Counted from the first letter of the stretch, positions 33,805-46,450 are shown. The stretch: 64,000 bases of DNA from Isoetes taiwanensis (GCA_021234155.1 JAJEKV010000206.1:250001-314000), one strand, 5' to 3'. Notes: generated from the sequence alone by a model not told the origin. Numbers and translations: made by a program.

Positions 33805-36800
33805 TCACCCTGCTCGCCGTGGTGATTTTTGATGTGCAGGAAGAGGAGAGCGAGGCCGTGGCTGCTGTAATGGAGAATTGGGCCTTACACCTCCATTACG
33901 TGGCATATGACCATTTTGATGACTAAACTGAGAATAATGTCCATTTATTGGTCGATGTTGATCCCTCCCATAATGCACACTTGCCATATCCTTCATATTT
34001 TGAAGAGGTTCCAACTCCAGTACTACCTCGCTCATAAGCGGTCTACTCTTGGGATCTCTGCTAATGCATTTAAAAGCAAGTGCTGCAGCCTTTTGGAGTC
34101 CTTTTATTGAATAATGTCCCTCTAACCGTGGATCTATGAGACGGAACAGCTTCCTCTTCTCGCCCAAGTATGGCCTTGCCCATTCTACAAGATTATGCTC
34201 TCCACTAGGCCTGTTCTTGTCCATAGATCTTCGTCCTGTTAGCATCTCAAGTAAAACTACACCAAAGCTGTAGACATCACTTCTTGGTGTCAAGTGGCCT
34301 GGAAAAAAATATAATGTGCATTAGCAACTTGATAAAGTCAATCTACGTTCTTGTCCAATTATCATCTTAGAAGCAACCTACAAGTATTATCTTTTCCTTG
34401 TTACTAACTACGGCCCATTACTGTATATACTGATCAGCATTTCAACTGAGCCACAGTTTAAAATGTCAGCCAAATAGCATGAAGCGTGCCATGAAATATA
34501 TCTTGAATTTCATTACCTTCTGTAACCCTTTATATAAACTTCCTAAGGAGTGAAGCAATAAGCACTAATGATATGAAATTTAACAGAGCTTCAACATACC
34601 CATCTAATTAAAAGGAAAAAGCATTCTGTGTAGTTCCCTATGATATCTATTCATATTTATAATCTTTGGAACTACTAATCCAAAATCATACTGGAATTAT
34701 TTCGTCAACAAAATGCTCCAATTAAATAAAAAGTTACAACATTATTTTTCTTACAAATACATTGAGTATTTTTGACAGGAGTTTTTTTACTAAGGCAAGT
34801 TGCTGACAAAGCAATCTTAATTTTTATAAATTTGTAGAAAATCCACATGTTTCTAATAGCTGGTATACTTCTCAATAAAAGCTGCAGTTGACATGTAAAC
34901 CAAGATCAATAATCATGGCTAGAGAACAACAACACTCTATATCCAACAACCGCAAAATAAATGGTAACATGGAGAAATAGGCCATTAAAACACGAAATTT
35001 CACTAAGAATTCGATTTAGTATTCAAAAGTACCTAAGCTTTTCAAAACTATCGGCATATTTAAATATAAAATTTATGTTTTTTGCTCACACTGGTACCTT
35101 CAGCTGGTTTATAGTAAATTGCTAACCAGGCATGGGTTGATAAGGAACAACGAGTCTCCAACATTGATGGCATATGCCGTCATAACAAGGATAATGGAAA
35201 ATAGGTTTAGATCAGATTTCCTTCTTCAAATGAATTGCTTACTGACCAAAACAACTGGAAGAACATGGGGACGGGAAATGTTTCCTTTTATGTTATGAGC
35301 ATCGCTATTACTAATAGGGTACACAGCTTATCCTACATGAAATCCAAAGCATACCAATCATAACATATTCAGAATAAGCATAGCCACAGATTTAAATATA
35401 ATATTTATTTTTTCTTTCTCACACTGGTACCTTCAGCCGGTATGTAGTAAACGTTAATACTGCTAACCAGGCATGGATTGATGAGCAACAAGAAGTCTAT
35501 GTCCAACATTGGTGGCATATGTCGTCATAACAAGGATATTGGGAAAATGGGCTAAGAATCAAATTTCGTGCTTTAAACGAATTGTTTACTGACCAAAACC
35601 ATTGGAAGAACATGGGGACGGGAAATGTTTCCAATATGTTATGAGCATCGCTATTACTAATAGGATAGATAGCTTATCCTACATGTGAAATCCAAAACAT
35701 ACCAGTCATAACATACTCAGGCGCAGCATAGCCATAGGTCCCCATGACCCGCGTCGAAACATGAGTCTTATCCCCTTCTGGACCATCCTTGGCCAGCCCA
35801 AAGTCTGATAGTTTTGCAGTATACTCCTGTATAACAAACAGGATCAGAATTTAAAAAAATAAAATTGCAGGAAGATCATAAGGAAGAGAATCCAGGGTGC
35901 CAGTAACAAACATGGTCCAAGAGGATATTAGATGTTTTGAAATCACGGTAGATAACTGGTTTCGATGCCCCCTCATGAAGAAATGCAAGTCCTTTCGCTG
36001 CTCCCAGTGCAATCTTCATCCGTGTTGTCCATGGCAATGGCAAAGATTGCCCTGAAAAGACCATTCAATAAATGGTTTTAGATAAAACATGAGACAGTAG
36101 TTATATAAGATATGCTTATTTTGGCATGGCCAATAATTCATTGTTGCATCACTTATTACAAGTAATATTATGTTCAGACAACCAAAATGCAATGACATAA
36201 CCATATTGTTTAGCAAAAGTTACTTCTAAATAGGTGATTTTCCAAGCTTCCTCTTGGCATGAATTCATAAACCAGCAATCTTTGATCATCTTCAGAACAA
36301 TAACCAATAAGTTTGACCAGGTTTGGATGGTGAAGCTGACCAAGGAAGTTCACTTCAGCCTGTGCAAAATAGGTGTCAGCTATGCAGCACAGAATTTTAG
36401 AGTTGAATAGAATGGTAAGGGCATGGCACATACCAACCATTCCCGGTGCCCTTGTAGACCATCGGGATTCAGTTGCTTCACTGCTACAACTAACCCTGTT
36501 CCAGGCCTGACAGCACTGGTACCATTTTCATCTATCCATCCTTTGAAGACACTACCAAAACCCCCTTCCCCTAGCAAACTATCTGGTCGGAAGTTCCGGG
36601 TGGCAGACTTCAGATCATTGAAAGAAAAAATTCGCAAATGAGCTCCCCTTATCTCTTCAGAGAATCTTTTTGGAGTAGAGGGCTCGTTGGGTGTCCCGTC
36701 TGAGCTTATCTTTTGGACTTGTGGAGCCTGATTTGCGTCTTCTGGTGACTCCAAAGTTCCTGTAAGAAAAATGATATCCAGTTTCGCTTATTCCCTTGTC

Positions 36801-36997
36801 AGAAAACAGATTAGGGTATCCTGAAACTCTGTTCCTCAAATCCACGATATTGGAAGACAACCTAAAGGGCATTTTAACCAAACGCAAACCAACAAACTTA
36901 CTTCAAATGAAGGCAAATCTTAGAAGAAGAGTTTCTAAGTACCAGAATTTGGGGTTGTCTGATTATCTGTCTTTGCAGCGGTCCAGCAATTGCCCAT
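33805..36997 (-). CDS. Receptor-like cytoplasmic kinase, RLCK-VII (PBL34-like)
   Basis: Six exons with GT..AG borders: 36,997-36,943, 36,759-36,434, 36,359-36,224, 36,051-35,912, 35,826-35,703 and 34,298-33,805. They sum to 1,275 bases, exactly 424 residues plus stop. The start MGNC is an N-myristoylation and palmitoylation signal for plasma-membrane anchoring. Kinase landmarks: GEGGFG loop, VAVKQL Lys, YRDFKTSN catalytic loop (YRD in place of HRD, with the Asp kept), DFGLAK, and [14 protein letters not shown]. The C-terminus is basic and Pro-rich ([14 protein letters not shown]). Members of this group relay signals from surface immune and growth receptors by Ser/Thr phosphorylation. It is the only clearly intact gene in the window. 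The CAG/CTG artefact seems absent from its exons. Subgroup naming is by motif memory. Confidence 0.93.
34299..35702 (-). repeat. RLCK intron 5 with a 350-bp tandem duplication
   Basis: About 35,040-35,390 and 35,390-35,740 are diverged copies; shared phrases are 'ggaagaacatggggacggga' and 'gagcatcgctattactaata'. The duplicated unit reaches into exon 5, so a decayed copy of that exon's 3' end and donor lies at about 35,352-35,390 ('cataccaatcataacatatt' against the real 'cataccagtcataacatact'). Confidence 0.85.
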
Positions 36998-37470
36998 GAA
37001 CTCACACGACAGAGCCCTCCAACAACAGCATGTGCACATGTTCTTTTCCTTTGCCTCTCATGCGCAGGCGCAAGATAAACCAACTCAATCCAGCTCAAAA
37101 CCACTTGTTCTATCAGCCAGCCCACAATCCCAAACCCATAACTCTGTTGCTCCACCACATTCCCAAGACTGGAGCTAAAAACAGCAAAAAAAGCTGCTAA
37201 TGTGAAGGATTGACCACAGCCCACAAAACCATTTGTGCTGCAGAGCTGAGCAGCAGGTCTTAGAGGTAAATATGATACAGGGAAGTACCTGGGAAACCAA
37301 ATGGGATCCAAATGCTGAGCTTTTAGAGCTGGGTTTTTCTAGGATGCAAGAAGGCCAGGTCTTCAGTACTGGGCTGAGTAGTACGACGGTGACGAAATGA
37401 AGACTGCGACGGCGGCGGCTGCAGCGGCACGAAGGAAGAGCACCTCCAGACAAGGAGAATAGGAGGCGTA
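36998..37470 (-). promoter_or_regulatory. Likely 5' leader of the RLCK gene
   Basis: Upstream of the ATG at 36,997 the minus strand has a GC-rich stretch with CGGCGG-type triplets (37,390-37,430) and a possible 5' UTR splice donor (CCCAG|GTACTT near 37,290). Plant 5' leaders often look like this. No TATA box was pinned down. Confidence 0.3.
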
Positions 37471-40400
37471 GCAATGGTATGACTTGTCTTCTGTATTTTC
37501 GTATTTGCGTGTGTATCCCTTGCACGTACGCTCCGTATGCGTATGCGTTATTTTTTTTTAATATCCACCCATTGTATAGTTTATTTTATCTTGCCCTCCT
37601 CCCTCTTTATTGTAATTCCCTTGTTCTCTTGTTCTTTATCTGTTTTATTTCTCGTATCGAGGATTCTGTGTTGTGTTTGTCACCCTGATCTCCTTCATCA
37701 GTGCCTTGATTTTCCCGACCCTTCACAATCGAAGCTGTCCTGCTGTTTCTCGCTTCTTCTTCCCCATCCAGTGGAATTTTCTTCGTATCTTCCTCCATTA
37801 TGCACCGCCTCCTACAGCTCTCAGACTCGGTCCATGCACATGTTCCCTTCATTTCAATGCGCAAAGTCCTACATCCATGTTACTATTTTATAACCTTTGT
37901 CATTCAAAATGTTAATGAAGACTGTTAAAAATCTTTCTCCACTAAGTATCTAATCCCATCAACATTCCCTCCTTCATTTCAATGTGTAAGTTTCTACATC
38001 AACATTACAATCTTATGACCTTTGTCATTCTAGGTATTGAGAATGTAGGATTCTGTATATCTTTTTACCTTTGTACTTATCATCATTGATAGGAAAATTA
38101 AAGGAGAACATAGTTATGAGATTGATATTTTGCCATTGTTAATACGTTTAGGTCAACTTTCAAGCTTCAAGCTATAGCACAAGTTTCTAGTGGTGTCTTG
38201 ATGTTTAGCAAGGATGATTAAATCAGGAAAAAGAAAGTATGTTATGGTTTCTTTTACCTTTACATTTTACCAAAAAAGAAAATTGGATTCCATATAATTG
38301 GCACACAATGAAGAAGGAATGTTGTCATAGTAGTGTCGTGAAAATGAAATGGTGTATATTTTCACATGCTAGTAATGTTGAGTCGTGACCCATTCCACGC
38401 TTCTACGAATAAGCATTTCATTAGATATTTAACTTCTTTGATTTAATAGGGAGCTTACAATGCGGACTACCTCGCATGTGCGCTCAAAATTTCTAAACAT
38501 CATGATATGTTGCCCTTTTTTTCGTCAACAATAAATGTCTTATATGAAATGTGTTGAAGTAGATGGTTATGGGTGCACCCATTAGGACCTGTTAAGAATC
38601 ATGTATGAAGGTTGAAAACTAAATAATCTTGTGTCAATTAAATTGTATGGTTATAAAATCTTTTGGGTTAAGGTTCTACATATGCTTTGTTGAAGATATA
38701 GATAGCTAGTATTTTTACATCATGCTTTGATGAAGATGTGTATGAAATATCCACATGAATGCATTTATACGTAATGTGGACAAGTTTGAATCAAGCTTTG
38801 GCAACCCAATGGTTGCGAGCATATACATGGATTAAGTTGCCATTTTGGTTCTTTGGCAGTTCAAAACCATATGTTGGGCGTGAATGTACATGGTCAAGTT
38901 TGGAAATAGAGTTTTTTCTAAATTGTTGATTATGTAAGTTTGTTGTTTTGACTGATGGTCGCGGATGTTGTGGCTGATGATCCCCCTTTTATTGGAATTA
39001 GCACATGTCTTTCCACTAAGGGCATGATGGGGGCTCGCATAGGTATATCTTTTTGTTCGTTTGGAACAAGCCAGAGCTGGGTATTTGGATTTGGACTTGA
39101 TCAGTCCTCTTGTTTTGATTCTGGGCCTGATTGGGGCATCCGACCTCTTGCTTGATGTTTTGAGCTTCATTGAGGCCTTTGATGCGAACATGATTCTTGC
39201 ATATGAAGAGGTTTTCTTTAGTGAACTGTTTGTTGGTTAATTTTAATTCTAGTGAGGTTTGTTTATGGAGTTGCTTTGAGAAATGTAGCTAGAGTTGTTG
39301 CTGCAAAGCAATGAACGGATGGGGTTGGTAGTACCTATGGAAATAAGAAGGCGGATGGATCTTGGAATAGCCATATGAATAAGAAGGCAGAAGGAAAGGG
39401 CAAATTACACCAGCTAGGTGATGGATATTTCTTGGATGTGAGCATCGGTTGAGCGCAAGCTAGCAAGATATGAGCTCTCCCTCTATGAGAAAGTGTGTAA
39501 GCTCCTTAAGGCCAAATGTCTAGTAGGATGTGTTAGTCTAGAACCTAGATTTGAGGTAGATTATTTGCACGCACAATGTGTTCTTAAGATTGTTGCTCTT
39601 AAATGCTCCTTCTATCAATAAAATGCCTACTAGTTGTCTTCTTATATGTTGGCAAGCCACACCATAAGTATGTCTTTCACAATGTCGCCGAGGAAGATGT
39701 GATGCAAGGTAAACATTTATATGATATCTATGGTACATGTCAGGTACAGAAATTGCTACCATAATAACAAGATTATAAGAGCTGCTTCTTCTTTTTGAAG
39801 AACGACGAGCTTTATTCACCAATCAAAAAACTATAACAAAATAAAATACAAAGACATAACTATAACTCCAGCAGACAAAGGGATCCAACTGATTGTCTAT
39901 ATATAGGAATGAATCTGAAGGTAAGCTTTTCAAATCAATAATTTCTTCTCTTGAACAATAGAAGAACAATTATAGTCTATAACAATTTTATTCCATGTCC
40001 ATTGAAGAATAATTTCATCTACAGTGTGCATGCCCTTAAAGATATAGAATGTCTTTCTCTTTCAGATCAACCATAAAAGCTACCAACAGGCAAGATGAAA
40101 ATCTTGCCTTCACCTTGGGTTCAGTAACTTTCATAGTTTCCATAGCCTTGACCTGATATAGTAACTCCTTTCTCTAACTACATTGGGAAGGGCATGATCA
40201 CATAATGGCTCTAATTCTTGACATAATGACGTCATTAGTCTTCTAACTTTAGCAACTATGGCTCTTCCCAATTGTTTTGCAAACGACGTCATGGCGGACA
40301 ACGTTGCAACTATCCCAAACATGCCTCTACAAGGTGAGAGGGCCCGAGATTAAACCCGATTACAGTTAAATTTGAACTCATCATCCTCTACATACCTGAT

Positions 40401-41740
40401 ATTAAGAGCAAAATAAGTTCTAGTTGGTCTATGACAATTAACCACATCATTAGGTAGGAGTTGCTGTTATGATGAGACATAGAGCTATCTAGAAGATTCG
40501 AACAACGAAAATCTGCTAGGAGAGCAGGTGTATAAGTATAAAAAATCATCGATCATGCCTTGATAAGCTCTGGCAACTCCTATCCAACCATTATATCACG
40601 TGAAGGACTGATCTCCTTCCATCAATCTCTATAAGCTTACAATCATGTAAAAGGCATAACCAATGTTCTCTCTCAAATCCTTGCACCACACATTCATCAA
40701 ATGCCATTCTTGGCCCTTATTTTTCAACTTGGTCATCATCCACCACCTAAAACTATTTGTTACTATCCGCAGACGACTTCCATGCATTAAGCACACCAGC
40801 CTTAGATGCGTTAGCAACAGACACCAAGACATTATAGTCACATCCAAACACATTAGCTACTTTGTGTACATCATCTTGGCAACATCTATGCTCTTAGAAG
40901 GTGGAAAAAGGTAGTAGAAAGCTTAGAGAGATAATTTGCTCCTTTTACTTGGGGAAGAAGCCACTTTCCTCACATTCCAAGACAAAAGGTTCATGTGCCC
41001 TAGATATTGTGTTCCACCTCCATACCAGTAGAGCCAAAACTAACCATGTCCATCTTGCACGATTCTGAAGGGAGGTCACCTTATCTTGTCCTGGAAATTG
41101 GCAAGAGGGAGCCTCCTCTCTGTTCCACCCTTCCATTGTTTTGGTTACCATTTGATGAGGAAGAGCCTCACAATCTGATCTACCCCCAAAAAAAAAAAAA
41201 ATTGTTGAGTAACTGGCAAGGGAGAGTCTTCTCTGCTCCACCCTTCCATGCAAATTCTCAGACTCATCCATGGTATGTGAGGCATGTTGACTAGCCTTAT
41301 TAAGAGCAACTTTTTTCAAGTTCACTTTTTGCCATCCCTCTTGGGCATTTTCATGATGCTCCTAAATAGTTTCATGATGCTCTTGCATCTCATGTATCTT
41401 TGGCTCTAGCATCCTCATCAAATGTAGAAGTATGCATTAGCTGCTGACATCTTTGGCTTTAGCTGCTGACACAGACAGAGATAGGAGTGGAGCAGATGGA
41501 GTGGCAACAAAAGGGGTAGTATCATTAGCAGATGGAACAATGGTGAAGGGAATACACTAGAGGTAGAAGGCACAAGGGAAGGAGGGACCATTGTAGGACG
41601 ATCTCTCTTAATGCGAAAATTTGCAAATAGAGCAAGTTGAGAAAATAAATCACCAAGTTGAGGGCCATTGAGTAACTGTAAGGCAAATCTCAAAAAGATG
41701 GGGTCATTTTTCACAACCACATAGTCAGAAAGATTGCGAG
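37471..41740. other. Gene-poor region, decayed repeats
   Basis: No convincing gene. Minus-strand translation of about 40,040-40,880 has a LINE-like look (HLACW..LLWLI.KRKTFYIFKG near 40,060-40,120), but it is too decayed to assign. Around 41,080-41,270 a phrase ('ggcaagagggagcctcctct' against 'ggcaagggagagtcttctct') is duplicated around a poly-A run. Confidence 0.35.
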
Positions 41741-41981
<241 letters not shown>

Positions 41982-41984
41982 GTT

Positions 41985-42250
41985 TTATTACGTCTTTTTG
42001 AGACCTAATAGGCGTGCTTAAGACTGTTCATGTGTATTGCCCTTGCTTCTAATACTTCATGTATGAAATACCCAACTGTCCTCGCCGATAGATCAAATAA
42101 TGCTTGCAAAGAAGACAAATTTATGTCATACTTATTCCTGATGGCAGTGTAATGTGAACATCGAAGCAGATTGTGAGCTTCATCCTCAGCTTTAGCATTC
42201 TCGTATATGGTACAAATCCAATGAAGTTTTATCCATCTTCCTCAATTCTC
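41985..42250 (-). mobile_element. LINE C-terminus and 3' end
   Basis: The minus strand reads WICTIYENAKAEDEAHNLLRCSHY, then IRNKYDINLSSLQALFDLSARTVGYFIHEVLEAR. This is the Cys/His block typical of the end of LINE ORF2 in plants. The stop is followed by a short UTR and the tetranucleotide run. Confidence 0.7.
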
Positions 42251-44904
42251 AAATGATGCGATCCGTCGAGTTGATTTTAGACCGCATTTCTTCTATGCAT
42301 GTCCTCGATATCAATTTTTGCATCTGGACTTATGCCTGGTTTTCCATTTCGGTGGGCATTTAATTGCAGTTTATCTTATCATTATACGTCATTTGGGTTT
42401 GATCCTTGGTTTTGGTACCCTTGACATTGATGTGGTTGACGTTGTTTTTGCGCTAATGTGGTGTTATTTTTGAGGCATTTCTCCTTGCCATAGATGGCTC
42501 CTCAGTCTTAGTTTAATTGCACTTTGATTTGTCCTTGGCTCGTCCATTAGAGGAGGACCCTTTTTTGCACCTCAGGAGATGGCGTTGGATCGCCACCACC
42601 TTTATACATCGCATCTGAATGCATTGCTCCTTTATCACGATTGTATGTTCCTTTTTACCTTTTTCGTTTTGGTTGCCCAGGTGCTTCATTTTTACGTAGC
42701 CTGATCTTATCAATTTTGTGTTTTTCCTATGGTTGTTTCCGATTTTTTCCTTTGCACTTGTGTTTTCTATCGGATGTTGATGTCGCTAGGAGATTTTGTA
42801 ATGGGGCTTCTTGATTGTGTTGTTTATATCTTTTCATCTTTTCCTTTTTCCATTTTGGTTTTAGTTGCCATGGGGTTTCTTTATATGTCGCATGATCTTA
42901 TAAATTTTATGTTTTCCCATGGTGGTTTCGGATTTTTTCTCTTTTGCAATTGTGTTTTTCTTTTGGATGTCGATGCAACTATTTATATGTCGCTTGATCT
43001 TATAAATTTTACGTTTTCCCATGGTGGTTTCGGATTTTTCTCTTTTGTAATTGTGTATTTCTCTTGGATGTCGATGCAACTAGGGGATTTTGTAATCGGG
43101 TTCTTAATTTGGTTGTGTATATCTTCCTATGGTCTTCTCATGGGTGGTACCACCTCAGACACAGAGTGGTTTCATTTACATTTTATTCCCTGTATTGTGT
43201 GTTTGATGCTGCCACCTATGTCGTTTCCGATTTCTTGACGCCTTTGTGCTCGGTTGCACTTTGTCTGTTTTTACATTTATGCATTTTACACATTATGATG
43301 CGTGGTTTCTTCTTCTTCATCTTATTGCTTTGGTCCTTGATCATTATTCCGTCTCTGCGGCGTATTGTGTCTGCCCTATGCCCAGTGTATGCCGCTTCCA
43401 CACTTTCCTAGGATAAGTTTTCTTCTTTATCTTATTCCTCCTTGGAGCCTTGTCTTGCTTCGGCTGCATTTTTACCTTATGCGCATTAACATGGTTTTCT
43501 TTTCTTTCGTTGTTGTCCTTCTCGTTACTTTCTTTGGGGTGTCTTCTTGACTTCGTCATCGTGGAGGACTTGTTTTATGGGGGGCGACCTTTTTCTTCGA
43601 TCACCGCTGGCGTCCTTCTAATGTCCTTCCTTTTTGAGTCAGAGCTGATGTGTCGTCTATTGCGGGCACTTCGGCTCTTCTCCTCCGCCCGTTTTTCTCC
43701 CCATGGCTCGCTTTCGTCTTTGCTTGTTCTCGTCGTCATCGCACATTTCATCAAATTTTCAACTTCCCTCTTCCGCCCCTTTTTCGCTCGTCAGTCTACC
43801 TCTCGTCGGGCTCGCCCCGTACCTCATCATATGCGCTCTTTTGTTCTCCACGTCGCGCATCCCGGGTTTCTTTTCCCTCTCTGGCCCGCGCTGCTCTCAT
43901 CGTATTTTCCTTTGCCATTTTTTTGCGCATCTCGGAGCCCCTTGCCCTCAATTGGCGCGACGGCTGCTGGCGGTCCTCGTCTTCTCACGCTCGCTACGTG
44001 GTGTGCGACTCTACTCAACCTCGCCATGTTTCTCGTCCGATCTTTTTATCTATGCATTTTTACATTCCTATGCGTAGGTTTTTTTCTCTTTGCCTTATTC
44101 TCTCGGTTACTTGTTATTGTTCCTTCTTATTATCGTTATTGTTTTTTCTTTTTGGGGATCCATGTTAAAGGGTTCCTTTGTTGACTTATCTCCATCTAGA
44201 TATATTGGCCAGTCTGTGATTTGCATTCATATCATATGTGCATTGTACGTATTAACGTGGTTTGTTTTGTCATCGCCTTGTTGCCGTTCTCGTTGGCATG
44301 TCAGGGCGCTTCCTTCGATTCGTCATCGTGGCGGCGTCCCTTTCTTTTCATTGTTTTTGTTCTCTAATGTCCTTCCTTTTTTCAGGTCATTGCGCTGATG
44401 CCATCCAGTCGGGGCGCTTCCTTGGATTCGTCATCGGGGCGGCGTGCTTTTCTTTTCATTGTTTTTTCTCTAATGTCCTATCCTTTTTCAGGTCATTGAG
44501 CTGATGTCATCCGTAGCAGGCTTCTTCAGCTTCGTTTTCTCCCCCACGACTCGCTCGCGCTGCTGGTTCTCGTCGTCAACGTGTAACTTCCTTCTCGCTT
44601 GAACCAGATTCTTCGGATCCTGGTTTATTTTCTCCCCCTGGCCGTTTGCCTTCATTCGCATGCCCTGTCACTGTCCTTCAGCGCCTAATTTCTACCGGTT
44701 CCTATCATCTCCTTGATACTCCGTCCGGCGGCCCTCTTTTTTCGTTCCTCTCCTTTCTCTCTGTATCCTTTATCCTATTCGACTGCTCGGGGGTGGTGGC
44801 GGGAGTGTCTTCTTGCTGTCGGCTTGAGCTGGGGGTTTCGCAGTGCCTATGGTTATAGTAAAGGAAGTCCTTTGGTAGTCGGCCGGTTTTGTGTCTCTCG
44901 CGAG

Positions 44905-44975
44905 TCCCTTCCCAGAATCCCATCGATCCGAGCCATCGGATCGCCATTCTGGGAAGGGACGAGCGCCTATATTAG
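44905..44975 (+). promoter_or_regulatory. Hairpin plus TATA module, copy 1
   Basis: Outer arms tcccttcccagaat and attctgggaaggga (14 bp, perfect) enclose inner arms CGATCCGA and TCGGATCG around GCCA. TATATTA follows at 44,968-44,974. It recurs in reverse at 45,930-46,010 and 56,369-56,430, where the TATA reads TATATA. Confidence 0.8.
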
Positions 44976-45212
44976 GCCTTTTCCGTTTTGGCTCGGTTAT
45001 CGGCGTCTTCTCACAGCAGTTCTTCTTCTCCTCTCATGGCTTCCCTCCCTTCCTACTGGCGGCGGTGGGCATGAGTCTTTTTTCATTTGTATTTTTGTTG
45101 TTCATGCCTCTTTTGTTGTTCTCCCACCGCGGAGTGTTGCTATTCTTATGTTCTGTTCCATCGCCCCTCCTGTTTGCATTGTTCTCCACTTCTTGCGGTG
45201 ATCTTTGTTTAT

Positions 45213-45340
45213 TTCCACCTCGAGGGTGATGCGTATTTTTACATAGTGTTTCTCCACCCGCTGGGTGATGCTATACTGTTTATTTCCACCTCGAGGGTGA
45301 TGCCTATTTTTACATAATGATTCTCCACCCGCTGGGTGAT
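45213..45340 (+). repeat. Mini-hairpin array (four units)
   Basis: Four short inverted repeats of the types CCACCtcgaGGGTG and CCACCCgctGGGTG alternate about every 35-40 bases, as two copies of a 73-bp pair. This is the same family as the minus-strand array at 46,146-46,440. Confidence 0.85.
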
Positions 45341-45639
45341 GCTATCTTTTTCTGTTATGTTCTTTTTTCCTCTGTTTTCATTTTCGGACTTTCTTGGGCA
45401 ACTTGTGCTGTTTGTCTTCTCTGACCATTTACGGGTGTTCTTTTTGGGAGTTTTTGGTATTGCTTGCAGGATTCCGCCATTTTCCGCCGTCTGTTGGGGT
45501 CCTGTTCTATTTATGTTCGCCATCACCCCTCTGCTCCGATTCTCCATGGACACATTCGGGGAGCGCTTTCGCCGTTCCTGGGGTCGTGCTCTATTTTGCG
45601 TTCGCCATCGACTCGTTTCTCTCCGTTCTCCAGGCAACA

Positions 45640-45720
45640 CATTCAAGGTTGTTGGCGACCATTTCTCATTAGGGTTTTCCTCGAAAACCCGAAAGGGCGG
45701 GGTTTTTTATCCCGATGAGA
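45640..45720 (+). repeat. Fragment with LINE 3'-UTR-like hairpin
   Basis: GGGTTTTCCTCGAAAACCC is a perfect 7-bp stem followed by 'gggcggggttttttat'. The same phrase occurs in reverse in LINE 3' ends at about 47,080-47,110 and, decayed, at 56,905-56,935. Confidence 0.6.
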
Positions 45721-45825
45721 AGTTGTCGCCATTACCCTTTTATTTTGCCTTGGCACATTTCTTTTTAGGGGGTAGTCCGATATTGTCCCTTAAAAATACC
45801 CGTGAATGGTTAGAGAAAAGCAAAC

Positions 45826-46450
45826 TCATGCCCCCACGCAGCAGGGTGGGAAGGAGGGAAGCAACGAGAATAGAAGAAGAGCCGCTTTGTGGAGAAGACG
45901 CCGATAACCGGTCCGAAGAGGAAATAGCCTTATATAGAAAGCTCGTCCTTTCCTCGTAATGGCGATCCGATGGCTCGGATCGATGCTATTCTGGGAAAGG
46001 ACTCGCAAGAGACACAAAACCGGCCGACTACCAAAGAACTTCCTTAACTATAAGCCGATGGCGTAAAACCTGCAAGCAACACAAAGAACTCGAAAAAACA
46101 CCCGTGAATGGTTAGAGAAAATTCAACATGTAGCAGAAAAAGAGAGCATCACCCCAATAGGGTGGAGAAGAGCATCACCCAACGGGTGGAAAACAATTAC
46201 GTAGAAAGAAATATGTGTCACCCTCGAGGGGGAAATAAACAGCATCACCCGCAGGTGGAGATAGCATCACCCAACGGGTAGAAAACAATTATGCATCACC
46301 CAACGGGTGGAAAACAATTACGTAAAAAGAAATATGCGTCACCCTGGAGGTGGAAATAAACAGCATCACCCGCAGGTGGATATAGCATCACCACCATGGT
46401 GGAAAAAAGCGTCACCCAACGGGTGGATAACAATCACGTAAAAAGAAATA
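45826..46450 (-). repeat. Element X promoter end, minus copy
   Basis: Reverse-orientation counterpart of about 44,860-45,480. Reading downward it has the mini-hairpin array, a link ('ttctctaaccattcacgggt'), the hairpin and TATA (45,930-46,010), then 'gcatgag'. Together with the plus copy it makes an inverted pair about 1 kb apart. In the outer arm CCCAGAAT reads CTCGTAAT, as in the CAG artefact. Confidence 0.75.
46146..46440 (-). repeat. Mini-hairpin array (about ten units)
   Basis: Ten units of the form (G/C)(A/G)TCACC..GGTGGA were counted. Stems vary together: CACCCaacGGGTG, CCCTCGAGGG, CACCcgcaGGTG, CCACCATGGTGG and CACCCcaataGGGTG. Linkers include 'aaaacaattacgtaaaaag' and 'aaataaaca'. 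Confidence 0.85.

Larger units (their letters stand above)
42300..45480 (+). repeat. Non-coding pyrimidine-rich repeat element X, plus copy
   Basis: The plus strand is strikingly T- and C-rich. The segment 43,960-44,860 is matched in reverse by 52,200-51,400, for example 'gctcgctacgtggtgtgcga' and 'gggggtggtggcgggagt'. Between 42,730 and 43,080 a unit of the form 'ccatggtggtttcggatttt .. tggatgtcgatgcaac' recurs three times. Open frames in it are low-complexity (Ser/Leu/Phe) and not protein-like. It contains the hairpin/TATA module and the mini-hairpin array. It may be the interior of a non-autonomous LTR retrotransposon. Confidence 0.6.

Noticed and set aside
40629-40853. Gene on the minus strand near 40.7 kb
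   Set aside because: The frame is short, has no recognisable motif, and the neighbouring frames look like a decayed LINE.
43450-44184. 244-codon membrane-like frame on the plus strand
   Set aside because: The hydrophobic Phe/Leu/Ser composition follows from the T- and C-rich strand of element X; overlapping frames are equally long, and the reverse-oriented copy does not conserve the frame.
45213-46440. CRISPR-like array
   Set aside because: Repeats are short inverted units with irregular spacing and repeated linkers in a eukaryotic genome; there are no unique spacers or cas genes.
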